Assembly (NCBI GenBank): GCA_965229335.1
Contig: OZ245874.1
Span: 5,146,001-5,210,000 of the forward strand
Source of the DNA: JAFKFH01 sp017307375
Lineage (GTDB): Bacteria; Pseudomonadota; Alphaproteobacteria; Ferrovibrionales; Ferrovibrionaceae
Length of the DNA: 64,000 bases
Reading direction: 5' to 3'
Shown: positions 53,635-61,955 of the stretch, one piece after another
Position numbering within the stretch: the stretch's first letter is position 1
Layout: every line of letters starts with the position of its first letter
Notes under the pieces: generated by a model
The model's database searches: none
Seen by the model: the letters and a program-made list of their open reading frames with translations, nothing else
What the model was told of the DNA's origin: nothing
Program-made: the position numbers and the translations under genes

Positions 53635-53950
53635 TAATCACTCCAATCATCCCGGCCTGACCCGACAAAAGTCCGATAATCGTTGCGGGACCACGGCATA
53701 GCTCGCCTTTCGACAATCTCTATGCTAAGTGATCCTGGGCAGGTTCGCCACGGCAGCGCGACGTCGAAAAGGCGTCGTTCGCCGCTGGCGGGAACGAATT
53801 GCTGGCGCGCGGGGTTCGAGGCATCATGACCTGTCGGTCGATGCCCAGGCCCGGCGAGCCCTATTCGTTACGGGCCTTGCATCGCGGTGGTGGCCGGGGT
53901 GGCGGGGTCTGGGCGAACCAGACGGTCTTTGGGGTGCAGGTGGCATTGGC
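53635..53950. other. Divergent intergenic region modE-type / mlaA
   Basis: These 316 bases carry promoters for the divergent genes. The first 100 bases are AT-richer (TTAATCACTCCAATCATCCC; GACAATCTCTATGCTAAGTG). An in-frame N-terminal extension of mlaA starting at 53729 runs through the rest. Its Arg/Trp-rich translation does not look like a lipoprotein signal peptide, so I leave it as non-coding. No clear promoter pair or small gene was identified. Confidence 0.4.
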
Positions 53951-54769
53951 ATGCTTAAGTCGATCATGAACGTTTCCGCTGCCTCCGGGCAGGCCGGGGC
54001 CGGGAACGTCGGGGGAATGTTGCGGCGCCTTGCGGCGACGCTGCTGATCGGCGCGGCACTCGCCGGCTGTGCCTCCAAACCGCCGGCGAACGATCCCGAG
54101 GCGCTCGCCATCTACCGCGAGAACAACGATCCGGTCGAACCGCTGAACCGGGCCGTGCTCGGGGTGAACGAGGGCCTGGAGTTCTGGATCCTGCGGCCCC
54201 TGGCCGTCACCTATCGCGACCTGGTGCCCAATCTGGTCCAGCGCATGGTGTCGAACTTCCTCGACAACCTGACCCAGCCGCTCTACGCGATCAACGCCGC
54301 GTTGCAGGGCAACGGCAAGGGTACCGGCAACGCGCTCGGCCGCTTCGTGATCAATTCGACAGTGGGTCTCGCGGGGCTGTTCGACGTGGTGCCGGAAGTG
54401 CCAAACGTCAAATACGATTTCGGTGCGACGCTGGCCAAGTATGGCGTCGAGCCCGGTCCCTACCTTGTCCTCCCCGTGCTCGGCCCGTACTCGCTTCGCG
54501 ACGGCGGCGGGCTGCTGATCGACGGCTTCATGGATCCGGTCGGCTGGGTCTTCGAAGCCCGCGGCGTGCCCTCGACCATCGGGATCAACAACGCGACCTG
54601 GGCGATCGGCCTGTCCAAGGCCTTCACCGGATACGCGTCCAACATGCAGACCATCGACGAGCTGCGGAACAATTCGCTCGATTTCTACGCTACGTTGCGC
54701 AGCGCCCAGCGCCAGCGCCGGGCCGAGCAGCTGCGGACGATGGGCATCACGCCGGACAAGTCGAACTGA
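53951..54769 (+). CDS. mlaA: Outer-membrane lipid-asymmetry lipoprotein MlaA (VacJ)
   Basis: MlaA removes mislocalised phospholipids from the outer leaflet of the outer membrane and passes them to MlaC. It has the lipobox LAGC after the hydrophobic RRLAATLLIGAAL. Conserved features follow: NDPVEPLNRAVLGVNEGLE, NFLDNLTQPLYAINAALQG, GRFVINSTVGLAGLFDV and the DFGATLAKYGVEPGPYLVLPVLGP block. ATG 53951 has AGGTGG seven bases upstream but gives a 39-residue pre-lipobox region; ATG 54017 gives a more usual signal peptide. mlaC follows after 38 bases. The MlaFED importer genes are not in this window. Confidence 0.94.
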   Translation: MLKSIMNVSAASGQAGAGNVGGMLRRLAATLLIGAALAGCASKPPANDPEALAIYRENNDPVEPLNRAVLGVNEGLEFWILRPLAVTYRDLVPNLVQRMVSNFLDNLTQPLYAINAALQGNGKGTGNALGRFVINSTVGLAGLFDVVPEVPNVKYDFGATLAKYGVEPGPYLVLPVLGPYSLRDGGGLLIDGFMDPVGWVFEARGVPSTIGINNATWAIGLSKAFTGYASNMQTIDELRNNSLDFYATLRSAQRQRRAEQLRTMGITPDKSN

Positions 54770-54807
54770 CCGCCGGCGTTCTCCAGCAACAGCGTGCGAG
54801 ACGATCA

Positions 54808-55425
54808 ATGCGTTTAGCCAGAAGAACGACCTTTGCCCTTGTCGCGATGCTGGCACTGGGTTTCGGCCTTGCCGCGCCTGCCATGGCGGCAAGCCCCCAG
54901 GCGGCGACGAGCTTCATCAAGACGTTGGGCGCGGAAGCGATCTCGGTACTGGCCGACAAGTCGAAGACCCCGGCCGACCGCGAGGCCGCATTCCGCACGC
55001 TGTTCACGCAGAGCTTCGACATCGACGCGATCAGCCAGTTCGTGCTGGGCCGCTACTGGCGCACCGCGACGGACGCCCAGCGCGCCGAATACCAGAAGCT
55101 GTTCCAGGAATTCATCGTCTCGTCCTACGCCGCCAAGCTCGGCCAGTATTCCGGCGAGAAGTTCACGGTCCGCGATGGACGCAACGATCCGGACGGCACC
55201 AGCGTCGTGCCGTCGCAGGTCGAACGGACCGACGGCGGCCCCCCTGTGCGCATCGAGTGGCGGCTGACCGGGCCAGACAACGCCCCGAAGATCATCGACG
55301 TCGTCGTCGAAGGAGTATCGATGGCGGTCACCCACCGCAGCGATTTCGGCAGCATCATCCAGAACAACGGCGGCAAGGTCGAGGCCTTGCTCTCGTCGCT
55401 GAAGAAGCGGTCCGGCCAGGGCTGA
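54808..55425 (+). CDS. mlaC: Periplasmic phospholipid-binding protein MlaC
   Basis: MlaC is the soluble lipid shuttle between MlaA and the inner-membrane MlaFEDB complex. The 205-residue protein has a Sec signal peptide (basic MRLARRT, then FALVAMLALGFGLAAPAMA, cleaved after AMA). The family's FRTLFTQSFDIDAISQFVLGRYWR, EYQKLFQEFIVSSYAAKLGQY and IDVVVEGVSMAVTHRSDFGSII are present. It is co-oriented with mlaA and ends at a clear terminator. Confidence 0.94.
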   Translation: MRLARRTTFALVAMLALGFGLAAPAMAASPQAATSFIKTLGAEAISVLADKSKTPADREAAFRTLFTQSFDIDAISQFVLGRYWRTATDAQRAEYQKLFQEFIVSSYAAKLGQYSGEKFTVRDGRNDPDGTSVVPSQVERTDGGPPVRIEWRLTGPDNAPKIIDVVVEGVSMAVTHRSDFGSIIQNNGGKVEALLSSLKKRSGQG

Positions 55426-55449
55426 CACGCTGGTCGGCAGCAGGTTATC

Positions 55450-55475
55450 AAGGGCGGCTAGATCGAGCCGCCCTT
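55450..55475. terminator. Rho-independent terminator between convergent genes
   Basis: AAGGGCGGCT (55450-55459) and AGCCGCCCTT (55466-55475) form a 10-bp perfect stem with an AGATCG loop, followed by TTCGTTTC. It lies between mlaC (stop 55425) and the convergent FAD-oxidoreductase gene (stop 55482), mainly serving mlaC. Confidence 0.88.
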
Positions 55476-55481
55476 TTCGTT

Positions 55482-56660
55482 TCAGATGATGTTGAGTTCG
55501 CGCAGCGGGCGGTTTTCCAGCACCCGCCCAAACGACAGCGGCGTCAGATCGAGGCTGCGATAGCCGCCATGGACGATCAGTTCGGCGATGCCGCGGCCGA
55601 CCGCCGGCGACTGTTGCAGGCCGTGACCGGAAAACCCGTTCGCGAAGACCAGGTTGTCGACATCGGGATGAAGCCCGAGGATCGCGTTGTGATCGAAGGT
55701 GTTCATCTCGTAGTGGCCCGCCCAGGCGTTCACCACCTTCAGTGCCTCGAACGCGGGCACGCGGGTTGCCAGCGCCGGCCACATCACCTCCTCGAACAGG
55801 TGATGGTCGACGTCGAGCTCGAAACGCTCGGGATCTTCTTCCTCGGGCGGTGCCATGCCGGCAATGAAGTACTCGCCTTCCGGCCGGAACCAGATGCCCG
55901 AAATGTCGATGACCAACGGGCAATCGGCCAACTGGCGGCGGCAATCCATGACGAACACGCTGCGCCGGCGGGCCTCGACCGGCAGGGCGATTCCCGCCAT
56001 GGCGGCGACGGCACGGGCGTGCGGACCGCCGGCATTGACGACATGGCCAGAGGCGAGACGCCGGCCGTCCTTCAACGTGACGGCCGCGATGCGGCGGCCA
56101 TGCCGCTCCATCGCCACGGCCTCGCCATGGATATAGGTGACGCCCAGCGCACGCGCCTTGGCGCGAAAGGCCTGCATCACCGAATAGCCGTCGAACCAGC
56201 CTTCGCCGGACAGGCCGAGCGACGCGGCGGCAATACCCTCGGCGCTGATCCACGGAAAGCGCTCGACCAGGGCGGCGGGATCGAGCAGCGCGACCTCGAC
56301 TGCCTCGGCCCGCTGGATGCGATGGTTTTCCTGCAGCACCGGCAGGCCCTCGGGGCTGGCGAGATAGAGATAGCCGGGTTCGCGCAGGCCGATTTCGGGT
56401 ACGCTGCCGTCCACCGCCAGATGGGTGCCGATCTCGCGCAGGAACGAAATCCCATAAGCCGAGATGGCGATGTTCACCGCGGTGGAGAATTGCTGGCGGA
56501 TCGACGACGCCGACAGCGCCGACGATGCGGTGCGATAGGTCGGATCGCGCTCGACGACCGCGACCTTGCCGCCGAAGCCCGGATCCCGGGCCAGGAAATA
56601 GGCGATGGCGCTGCCGATCACGCCGCCGCCGATGATCACGACATCGTAGTCCATCGCCAT
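55482..56660 (-). CDS. FAD-dependent amino-acid/imino-acid oxidoreductase (DAO fold)
   Basis: This is a 392-residue flavoprotein with the dinucleotide motif VVIIGGGVIGSAIAYFLA at the N-terminus and the DAO-fold end NLVFANGFSGHGLQQSPAVGRGIAELI. The middle (GEGWFDGYSVMQAFRAKARALGVTYIHGEAV) fits the sarcosine/proline/D-amino-acid oxidase group. AAGGAG precedes ATG 56660. It is the last gene of the aminoadipate operon. Pipecolate oxidase, which would supply piperideine-6-carboxylate to the aldehyde dehydrogenase upstream, is the most coherent role. Other amine oxidations are possible, as sequence alone does not fix the substrate. Confidence 0.8.
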   Translation of the reverse strand: MAMDYDVVIIGGGVIGSAIAYFLARDPGFGGKVAVVERDPTYRTASSALSASSIRQQFSTAVNIAISAYGISFLREIGTHLAVDGSVPEIGLREPGYLYLASPEGLPVLQENHRIQRAEAVEVALLDPAALVERFPWISAEGIAAASLGLSGEGWFDGYSVMQAFRAKARALGVTYIHGEAVAMERHGRRIAAVTLKDGRRLASGHVVNAGGPHARAVAAMAGIALPVEARRRSVFVMDCRRQLADCPLVIDISGIWFRPEGEYFIAGMAPPEEEDPERFELDVDHHLFEEVMWPALATRVPAFEALKVVNAWAGHYEMNTFDHNAILGLHPDVDNLVFANGFSGHGLQQSPAVGRGIAELIVHGGYRSLDLTPLSFGRVLENRPLRELNII

Positions 56661-56665
56661 ACTCC

Positions 56666-57871
56666 TTACTTCAGTACGCTGCAGGCCACGGCGATCCGCC
56701 GGCAGGCCTCGGCCAGCGTGGCGGTATCGGTGGCATAGGACAGCCGCAGATGCGGCGACAGGCCGAAGGCCGAACCCGGCACCACGGCAACGTCGGCCTC
56801 TTCCAGCAGATAGGCGACCAGATCGGCATCGCTGGCGATCAGCGCCCCCTTCGCCGTCCGCCGTCCGATCAGCCCGGCGACCGAGGGATAGACGTAGAAG
56901 GCGCCGTCGGGGACCGGGCACTCGACGCCGTCGATGCGATTCAGCGCGGCAACGACCAGATCGCGCCGCTCGCGGAAGATCGCGTTGTGCTCGGCGATCA
57001 GGTCCTGCGGGCCCGACAACGCCGCCACGGCGCCCGCCTGGCTCAGCGACGACGGGTTCGAGGTCGATTGCGACTGAACCACTGCCATCGCCTTGACCAG
57101 CGCGGCCGGCCCGCCGGCATAGCCGAGGCGCCAGCCGGTCATGCAATAGGCCTTCGAGACCCCGTTCAAGGTCAGCACCCGCGGCTTCAGGTCGGGGGCG
57201 ACGGCGGCGATCGTCGCGAACGGCGTATCGCCATAGCGCAGGTGTTCGTAGATGTCGTCGGACATCACCCAGACGTGGTCATGTGCCCGCAGCACTTCGG
57301 CCAGGGCCGCCAGTTCGGCGGCGCTGTAGGCGGCGCCGGTCGGGTTCGACGGCGAATTGAGGAACAGCCAGCGGGTGCGCGGGGTGATCGCCCCGGCGAG
57401 TGCCGCGGGCGTCAGCTTGAAGCCGTCCTGCTGGCTGCAGACCGGTACCACCGGCCGCCCCCCGGCGATCAGCGCGATGTCGAGATAGGACGACCAGTAC
57501 GGTGCCGGGATGATCACCTCGTCGCCGTCGTCGAGCGTTGCCATCATCGCGTTGTAGATGACCTGCTTGGCGCCGGTGGCGACGGTGATCTCCTCCGGCG
57601 CGTAGGTCAGGCCGTTCTCGGTCGCGAACTTGTGCGCGATCGCCTGCTTCAGCGCCGGCGTCCCGTCGATCGCGGTGTAGCGGGTTTCGCCCCGCCGCAT
57701 CGCCGCGATCGTCGCTTCCTGGACATGCTCGGGCGTGTCGAAATCGGGTTCGCCGAAGCCGAGCGCGATCACGTCGCGCCCGGCCGCCTTCAGTGCGCGG
57801 GCACGCGCCATCACCGCGATGATCGGTGAAACCTCGATCGCGCCGAGGCGCGCGGCGGGCCGGAAGGTCAT
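56666..57871 (-). CDS. Class I PLP aminotransferase, probable 2-aminoadipate transaminase
   Basis: This is a 401-residue fold-type I aminotransferase. The PLP lysine is Lys240 in NGVSKAYCMTGWRLGY, with the phosphate-binding Arg248 beside it. SNPTGAAYS and the LGFGEPDFDTPEHV motif are of the aspartate-aminotransferase subgroup. ATG 57871 overlaps the dehydrogenase stop by four bases. In context, transfer of the amino group from 2-aminoadipate to give 2-oxoadipate is the likely reaction. By sequence alone it could equally be an aspartate aminotransferase. Confidence 0.85.
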   Translation of the reverse strand: MTFRPAARLGAIEVSPIIAVMARARALKAAGRDVIALGFGEPDFDTPEHVQEATIAAMRRGETRYTAIDGTPALKQAIAHKFATENGLTYAPEEITVATGAKQVIYNAMMATLDDGDEVIIPAPYWSSYLDIALIAGGRPVVPVCSQQDGFKLTPAALAGAITPRTRWLFLNSPSNPTGAAYSAAELAALAEVLRAHDHVWVMSDDIYEHLRYGDTPFATIAAVAPDLKPRVLTLNGVSKAYCMTGWRLGYAGGPAALVKAMAVVQSQSTSNPSSLSQAGAVAALSGPQDLIAEHNAIFRERRDLVVAALNRIDGVECPVPDGAFYVYPSVAGLIGRRTAKGALIASDADLVAYLLEEADVAVVPGSAFGLSPHLRLSYATDTATLAEACRRIAVACSVLK

Positions 57872-59379
57872 GCGTCGACCTCGAACTTGATGCCCTGGGC
57901 CAACGGCAGGGTGCGCGAATAGTTCACGGTGTTGGTGGCCCGCCGCATGTAGGCCTTCCACGCATCCGAACCGGATTCGCGGCCGCCGCCGGTTTCCTTC
58001 TCGCCGCCGAACGCGCCGCCGATCTCGGCACCGGAGGGACCGATATTGACGTTGGCGATGCCGCAATCGGATCCCGCCGCCGACATGAACTGCTCGGCCT
58101 CGCGCAGGTCGGTGGTGAAGATCGACGACGACAGGCCCTGCGGCACGTCGTTGTTCAGATCCAGCGCCTGGGCGAAATCGCTGTAGCGGATGACGTAGAG
58201 GATCGGGGCAAAGGTCTCGTGGCGCACCACGTCGGTCTGCGCCGGCATCTCGACGATGGCCGGGCGGACATAGAACCCGGCGCCGACGCCGTCGACCCGC
58301 TCGCCGCCCGCGACCGTACCGCCCCCGGCCCTCGCCGCCTCCAGCGCCTTCTGCATCCCATCGAACGCCCCCTGGTCGACCAGCGGGCCGACCAGGGTGC
58401 CCTCGGTCAGCGGGTTGCCGACCGGCACGGCGGCATAGGCACGCTTCAGCCGGGGTACCAGCGCCTCATAGACGCTGTCATGCACGAACAGGCGACGCAG
58501 TGTGGTGCAGCGCTGGCCGGCGGTGCCGACCGCGGCGAACAGGATCGCGCGCACGGCGAGATCGAGATCGGCCGACGGGCAGACGATCATCGCATTGTTG
58601 CCGCCGAGCTCGAGCAGGCTGCGGCCGAAGCGGGCGGCAACCCGCGGGCCGACCTCGGCGCCCATGCGGGTCGAGCCGGTCGCCGATACCAGCGCGATGC
58701 GGCGGTCGTCGACCAGCGCCTCGCCGATCGCGCGGCCGCCGATCAGCACTTCCGACAGCCCGGCAGGCACGTCGCCGAACCTGGCGGCCGCGCGCAGGAA
58801 CAGGGCCTGGGTCGCCAGCGCGGTCAGCGGGGTCTTCTCCGACGGCTTCCAGACCACCGAGTCACCGCAGACCAGCGCCAGCGCGGCATTCCACGACCAG
58901 ACGGCAACGGGGAAGTTGAAGGCCGAAATCACGCCGACGGGCCCCAGCGGATGCCAGGTCTCGCGCATCGCGTGGCCCGGCCGCTCGGTCGCGATCGTCA
59001 GGCCGTAGAGCTGGCGCGACAGGCCGACGGCGAAGTCGCAGATGTCGATCATTTCCTGCACTTCGCCCAGGCCCTCCTGGACGATCTTGCCGGCCTCGAT
59101 CGTGACGAGCCGGCCCAGCGCCGCCTTGTTGGCGCGCAGTTCCTCGCCGAACAGGCGGACGAGTTCGCCGCGGCGCGGCCCCGGCACCTCGCGCCAGGCG
59201 CGGAAGGCGGCCTGCGCGCGGCCGATCGCGGCGGCCGTGCCGGCCGCGTCGATCTCCTTCAGCCGGGCCAGTTCGGATCCGTCGATCGGCGAACGCGCGA
59301 CCAGCGTGCCACCCGCAAGCGCGGCGCGGTCGACGCCCAGGCTGGCGAGAAGATCGGCGGTCTCGGTGGCAAGCGTCAT
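57868..59379 (-). CDS. amaB: 2-Aminoadipate semialdehyde / piperideine-6-carboxylate dehydrogenase (ALDH7)
   Basis: This 503-residue NAD-dependent aldehyde dehydrogenase is of the antiquitin (ALDH7) type. The catalytic Cys291 is in GTAGQRCTTLRR and the general-base Glu257 in LLELGGNNAMIV. The family-specific NVNIGPSGAEIGGAFGGEKETGGGRESGSDAWKAYMRR near the end is strongly conserved in ALDH7A1 and bacterial Pcd/AmaB. It oxidises aminoadipate semialdehyde to 2-aminoadipate in lysine and pipecolate catabolism. It overlaps its neighbours by four bases on both sides. Confidence 0.9.
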   Translation of the reverse strand: MTLATETADLLASLGVDRAALAGGTLVARSPIDGSELARLKEIDAAGTAAAIGRAQAAFRAWREVPGPRRGELVRLFGEELRANKAALGRLVTIEAGKIVQEGLGEVQEMIDICDFAVGLSRQLYGLTIATERPGHAMRETWHPLGPVGVISAFNFPVAVWSWNAALALVCGDSVVWKPSEKTPLTALATQALFLRAAARFGDVPAGLSEVLIGGRAIGEALVDDRRIALVSATGSTRMGAEVGPRVAARFGRSLLELGGNNAMIVCPSADLDLAVRAILFAAVGTAGQRCTTLRRLFVHDSVYEALVPRLKRAYAAVPVGNPLTEGTLVGPLVDQGAFDGMQKALEAARAGGGTVAGGERVDGVGAGFYVRPAIVEMPAQTDVVRHETFAPILYVIRYSDFAQALDLNNDVPQGLSSSIFTTDLREAEQFMSAAGSDCGIANVNIGPSGAEIGGAFGGEKETGGGRESGSDAWKAYMRRATNTVNYSRTLPLAQGIKFEVDA

Positions 59380-60809
59380 GGCGTGGCTCCGTTGTCTGTC
59401 GTGTCGGGGGACCCGAAGCGGACGACGCCGAGGCGGCCTTCCGGATCGAGCAGTTGCTTGACGGCACCCGACAGCGCCAGGCGGTCGGGGGTGGTGTAGC
59501 GGTCGTAATAGGCCTGGTTATAGGGGCCGACGCCGTGCTCGGCGCTGAAGCTGCCGCCGTGGTCGCGCACCACGCGGTCATAGACCAGGGCCCGCACCGG
59601 CTCGACGCAGGCAGGATCGAACGGCTCGGCCGCATCATGCGGCCAGACCAGGTTGAAATGATCGCCGCCGTCGCCGCTGTGGCCGAAATCGCAGACGCGC
59701 AGCCAGGGCCAGTCGCGGGCAAGGTCGGCGGTCGCCGCGGCCCGGAATGCCGGCAGGGCCGACCGCGGCATGGCGATGTCGAAGGCGATGACCTTGCCTT
59801 CTTCCTTCAGGGAATCGCTGATGGCATGCCGCAGCGCCCAGTGATCCTCGGCGCGGCCGAAGATGGCATCGGCCAGCGTATCCTCCAGCCGGGGGGCCAG
59901 GAAATTTTCCAGCATCGCCTGCAGGTCGACGACGTCGGGGTCGCAGGATGCAGCCAGTTCGATCAGCACGGCATAACCGGGCAGCAGGCCGCCCTGGAAC
60001 GGATTGCGCAAGCGCGGGCGGTGGCGCAGCGCGCAGGCCATCGCGTTGCGCGACATGCCCTCGCAGGCCGACAGGAAATCGCCGAGCGCGGCTTCGAGAT
60101 CGCCGATCAGGCGCGGTACGTCACCGGGTGCGCGCGGCACCAGCAGGGCCGTCGCCGACTGGCGCGGCAGCGGGTGGACCTCGACGACGGCGCGGGTGAC
60201 GATGCCAAGCGCGCCGCTCGACCCGACGAACAGCTGCTTGAGATCGATGCCGGTATTGTTCTTGCGGTTGCGGTTCAGCAGGTCGAGAACGGAGCCATCG
60301 GCCAGCACGACTTCGAGGCCGAGCAGATTGCGCCGCACGTCGCCATGGCGGATCAGCCGCGCCCCGCCGGTATTGGCCGCGATCATCCCGCCGATCGACG
60401 GATCGGCCCCGAGATCGATCGGAAAGCACAGGCCATGCGGCGCCAGCGCCTGATTCAACGCCGACAGCCGCACCCCCGCCCCGACCAGCGCCGTCCGGTC
60501 GAGCGGATCGATCTCGAGCGGACCGCGCAGCCGCTCCAGGCTCAGCACCACCTGGGTGCCCGACGCGTCGGGTGTCGATGCGGCGACCAGCCCGGTATTG
60601 GCCCCCTGCGGCACGATCGGCAGCCCAGCCACGCGGCAGGCCCGCACCGCGGCCGCCACCCCCGCCGTGTCCGCCGGCCGGATCAGCATCGCGGCCCGCC
60701 CCTGGCCATAGCGCGCCCCCTGCTCGTAGCCGGCGAGATCGGCGCGCGCCGTCGAGACCGCCTCGGGGCCGAGGCGGCCGGCGAGTGCTGCGCGCAGTCC
60801 TTCGATCAT
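59376..60809 (-). CDS. FAD-linked D-2-hydroxyglutarate dehydrogenase-like oxidase
   Basis: This is a 477-residue GlcD/D2HGDH-family flavoprotein. The PCMH-type FAD domain contains GLPIVPQGANTGLVAAS, SIGGMIAANTGGARLIRHGDVRRNLLGLEVVLADG and GSSGALGIVTRAVVEVHPLP. The C-terminal domain has the metal-binding FGHSGDGGDHFNLV and the closing SAEHGVG. It is predicted to oxidise D-2-hydroxyglutarate to 2-oxoglutarate, passing electrons to an electron-transfer flavoprotein. Its position beside the 2-oxoadipate decarboxylase, whose product is D-2-hydroxyglutarate, supports that substrate over glycolate or D-lactate. Confidence 0.85.
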   Translation of the reverse strand: MIEGLRAALAGRLGPEAVSTARADLAGYEQGARYGQGRAAMLIRPADTAGVAAAVRACRVAGLPIVPQGANTGLVAASTPDASGTQVVLSLERLRGPLEIDPLDRTALVGAGVRLSALNQALAPHGLCFPIDLGADPSIGGMIAANTGGARLIRHGDVRRNLLGLEVVLADGSVLDLLNRNRKNNTGIDLKQLFVGSSGALGIVTRAVVEVHPLPRQSATALLVPRAPGDVPRLIGDLEAALGDFLSACEGMSRNAMACALRHRPRLRNPFQGGLLPGYAVLIELAASCDPDVVDLQAMLENFLAPRLEDTLADAIFGRAEDHWALRHAISDSLKEEGKVIAFDIAMPRSALPAFRAAATADLARDWPWLRVCDFGHSGDGGDHFNLVWPHDAAEPFDPACVEPVRALVYDRVVRDHGGSFSAEHGVGPYNQAYYDRYTTPDRLALSGAVKQLLDPEGRLGVVRFGSPDTTDNGATP

Positions 60810-61837
60810 GCCGCCGCGGTCATCTTGAAGATGCCCTGGGCGTTCGAGCTGTCGAAGCCCAGGTCGAGGCGGGTCTTGCCGCTGTCGGCGTCGACCATCG
60901 TCTTGCGGGTGATGAATTCGTAGAACGAGCCGGGGACGATGCGGGTGACACGGTCACCGGACGGCAGGCGGAAACCGCGCTCGACCTCGGCCGCGCGGAA
61001 CGCGGTCTGCAGCACGCGGCCCGATGCCGAAACCTCGACCTTGTCCTTCATCGGCCGGCCCAGCTGCTTCTGGCGGTCGGCCAGCGCGACGACGTCGGCG
61101 ACGCGGTCGGTGGCATGGTTGAACGCGTTCCCCTCGGTGGCGATCCAGGCCATTTCGGCCGATTCGGCCAGCAGGATCTCGTAGTCGGCCAGCGCCGGTT
61201 CGTCGTGCCAGCGATCGAAGCAGGCGACGAGGCGCGGCAGCAGCGCCACCGCATCGGCCATCGGCAGCACGCGGTCACGGGCAAGCGCGTCGAGGCGCGC
61301 CAGGTCGGCGGCATCGAGCGGATCGCGCGACGTGGCAAGCACCCGGGCGGTCGCGGCCTGGAAGCGCTCCGAAAAACGCTCGGGGTGCAGTTCGCTCAGG
61401 AAGAACTGGGCAATCTCCTCGGGGTGATCGGCCTGGGCATAGGAACGCCCGGTCATCCCCAGCCGGTCGAGCGGATAGGTACCGGCAAGCCGATAGCCCA
61501 GCGGATCGAGAATGCGGCGGAACGCGGCCTCGCCCGGCGGCAGCGCGCCGGTGGCCGGCGCCTTGACCGTGCGCAGCGCGCCGTGATCGAACACGACCCT
61601 GGCGCCGCCGGCACGGACGTCATCGACATAGGCGCGGCCGGCCGGCACGCGGGCCAGCAGGCCGTCGAACAGCACCAGGTTCATCGCCTGGGCCAGCACC
61701 GCGCGCGACACGTTCCCGGCGGTGTCGGCAAGCAGCGCGGGATGGACGTCGATGGTCGCGAGCAGCCTAGCCGCGGGGCCGTCGCCGACGACGGCGGCAA
61801 GCAGGCGGACCAGGGTGGGCTGCGATGCGGTGCTCAT
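60806..61837 (-). CDS. hglS: 2-Oxoadipate dioxygenase/decarboxylase, short HglS-like (DUF1338)
   Basis: This Fe(II) enzyme is predicted to convert 2-oxoadipate to D-2-hydroxyglutarate and CO2. The 343-residue DUF1338 protein has candidate metal ligands His85 in VVFDHGALRTV, His241 in NAFNHATDRV and Glu307 in SFYEFITRK, and the substrate Arg89. The His85-Arg89 and His85-His241 spacings match those I recall for P. putida HglS (His70, Arg74, His226). It is about 120 residues shorter at the C-terminus than P. putida HglS, resembling the shorter plant-type members. ATG 61837 starts MSTASQPTLVRLL. It is the first gene of the operon, divergent from a LysR regulator. Confidence 0.88.
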   Translation of the reverse strand: MSTASQPTLVRLLAAVVGDGPAARLLATIDVHPALLADTAGNVSRAVLAQAMNLVLFDGLLARVPAGRAYVDDVRAGGARVVFDHGALRTVKAPATGALPPGEAAFRRILDPLGYRLAGTYPLDRLGMTGRSYAQADHPEEIAQFFLSELHPERFSERFQAATARVLATSRDPLDAADLARLDALARDRVLPMADAVALLPRLVACFDRWHDEPALADYEILLAESAEMAWIATEGNAFNHATDRVADVVALADRQKQLGRPMKDKVEVSASGRVLQTAFRAAEVERGFRLPSGDRVTRIVPGSFYEFITRKTMVDADSGKTRLDLGFDSSNAQGIFKMTAAA

Positions 61838-61955
61838 GACCAAAACTCCTGCAATTCGGCTGATGGCACCAGATTTGGCGCACCAGGGCCTCCGGTTGCA
61901 AACGAGTTTAAATCCGAAGATCATGCGAATTCGTCATGAACTACGGAGACTTGGC

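Noticed and set aside
53729..53950. Upstream extension of mlaA
   Set aside because: The Arg/Trp-rich sequence is unlike a lipoprotein signal peptide and contains the expected promoter area.
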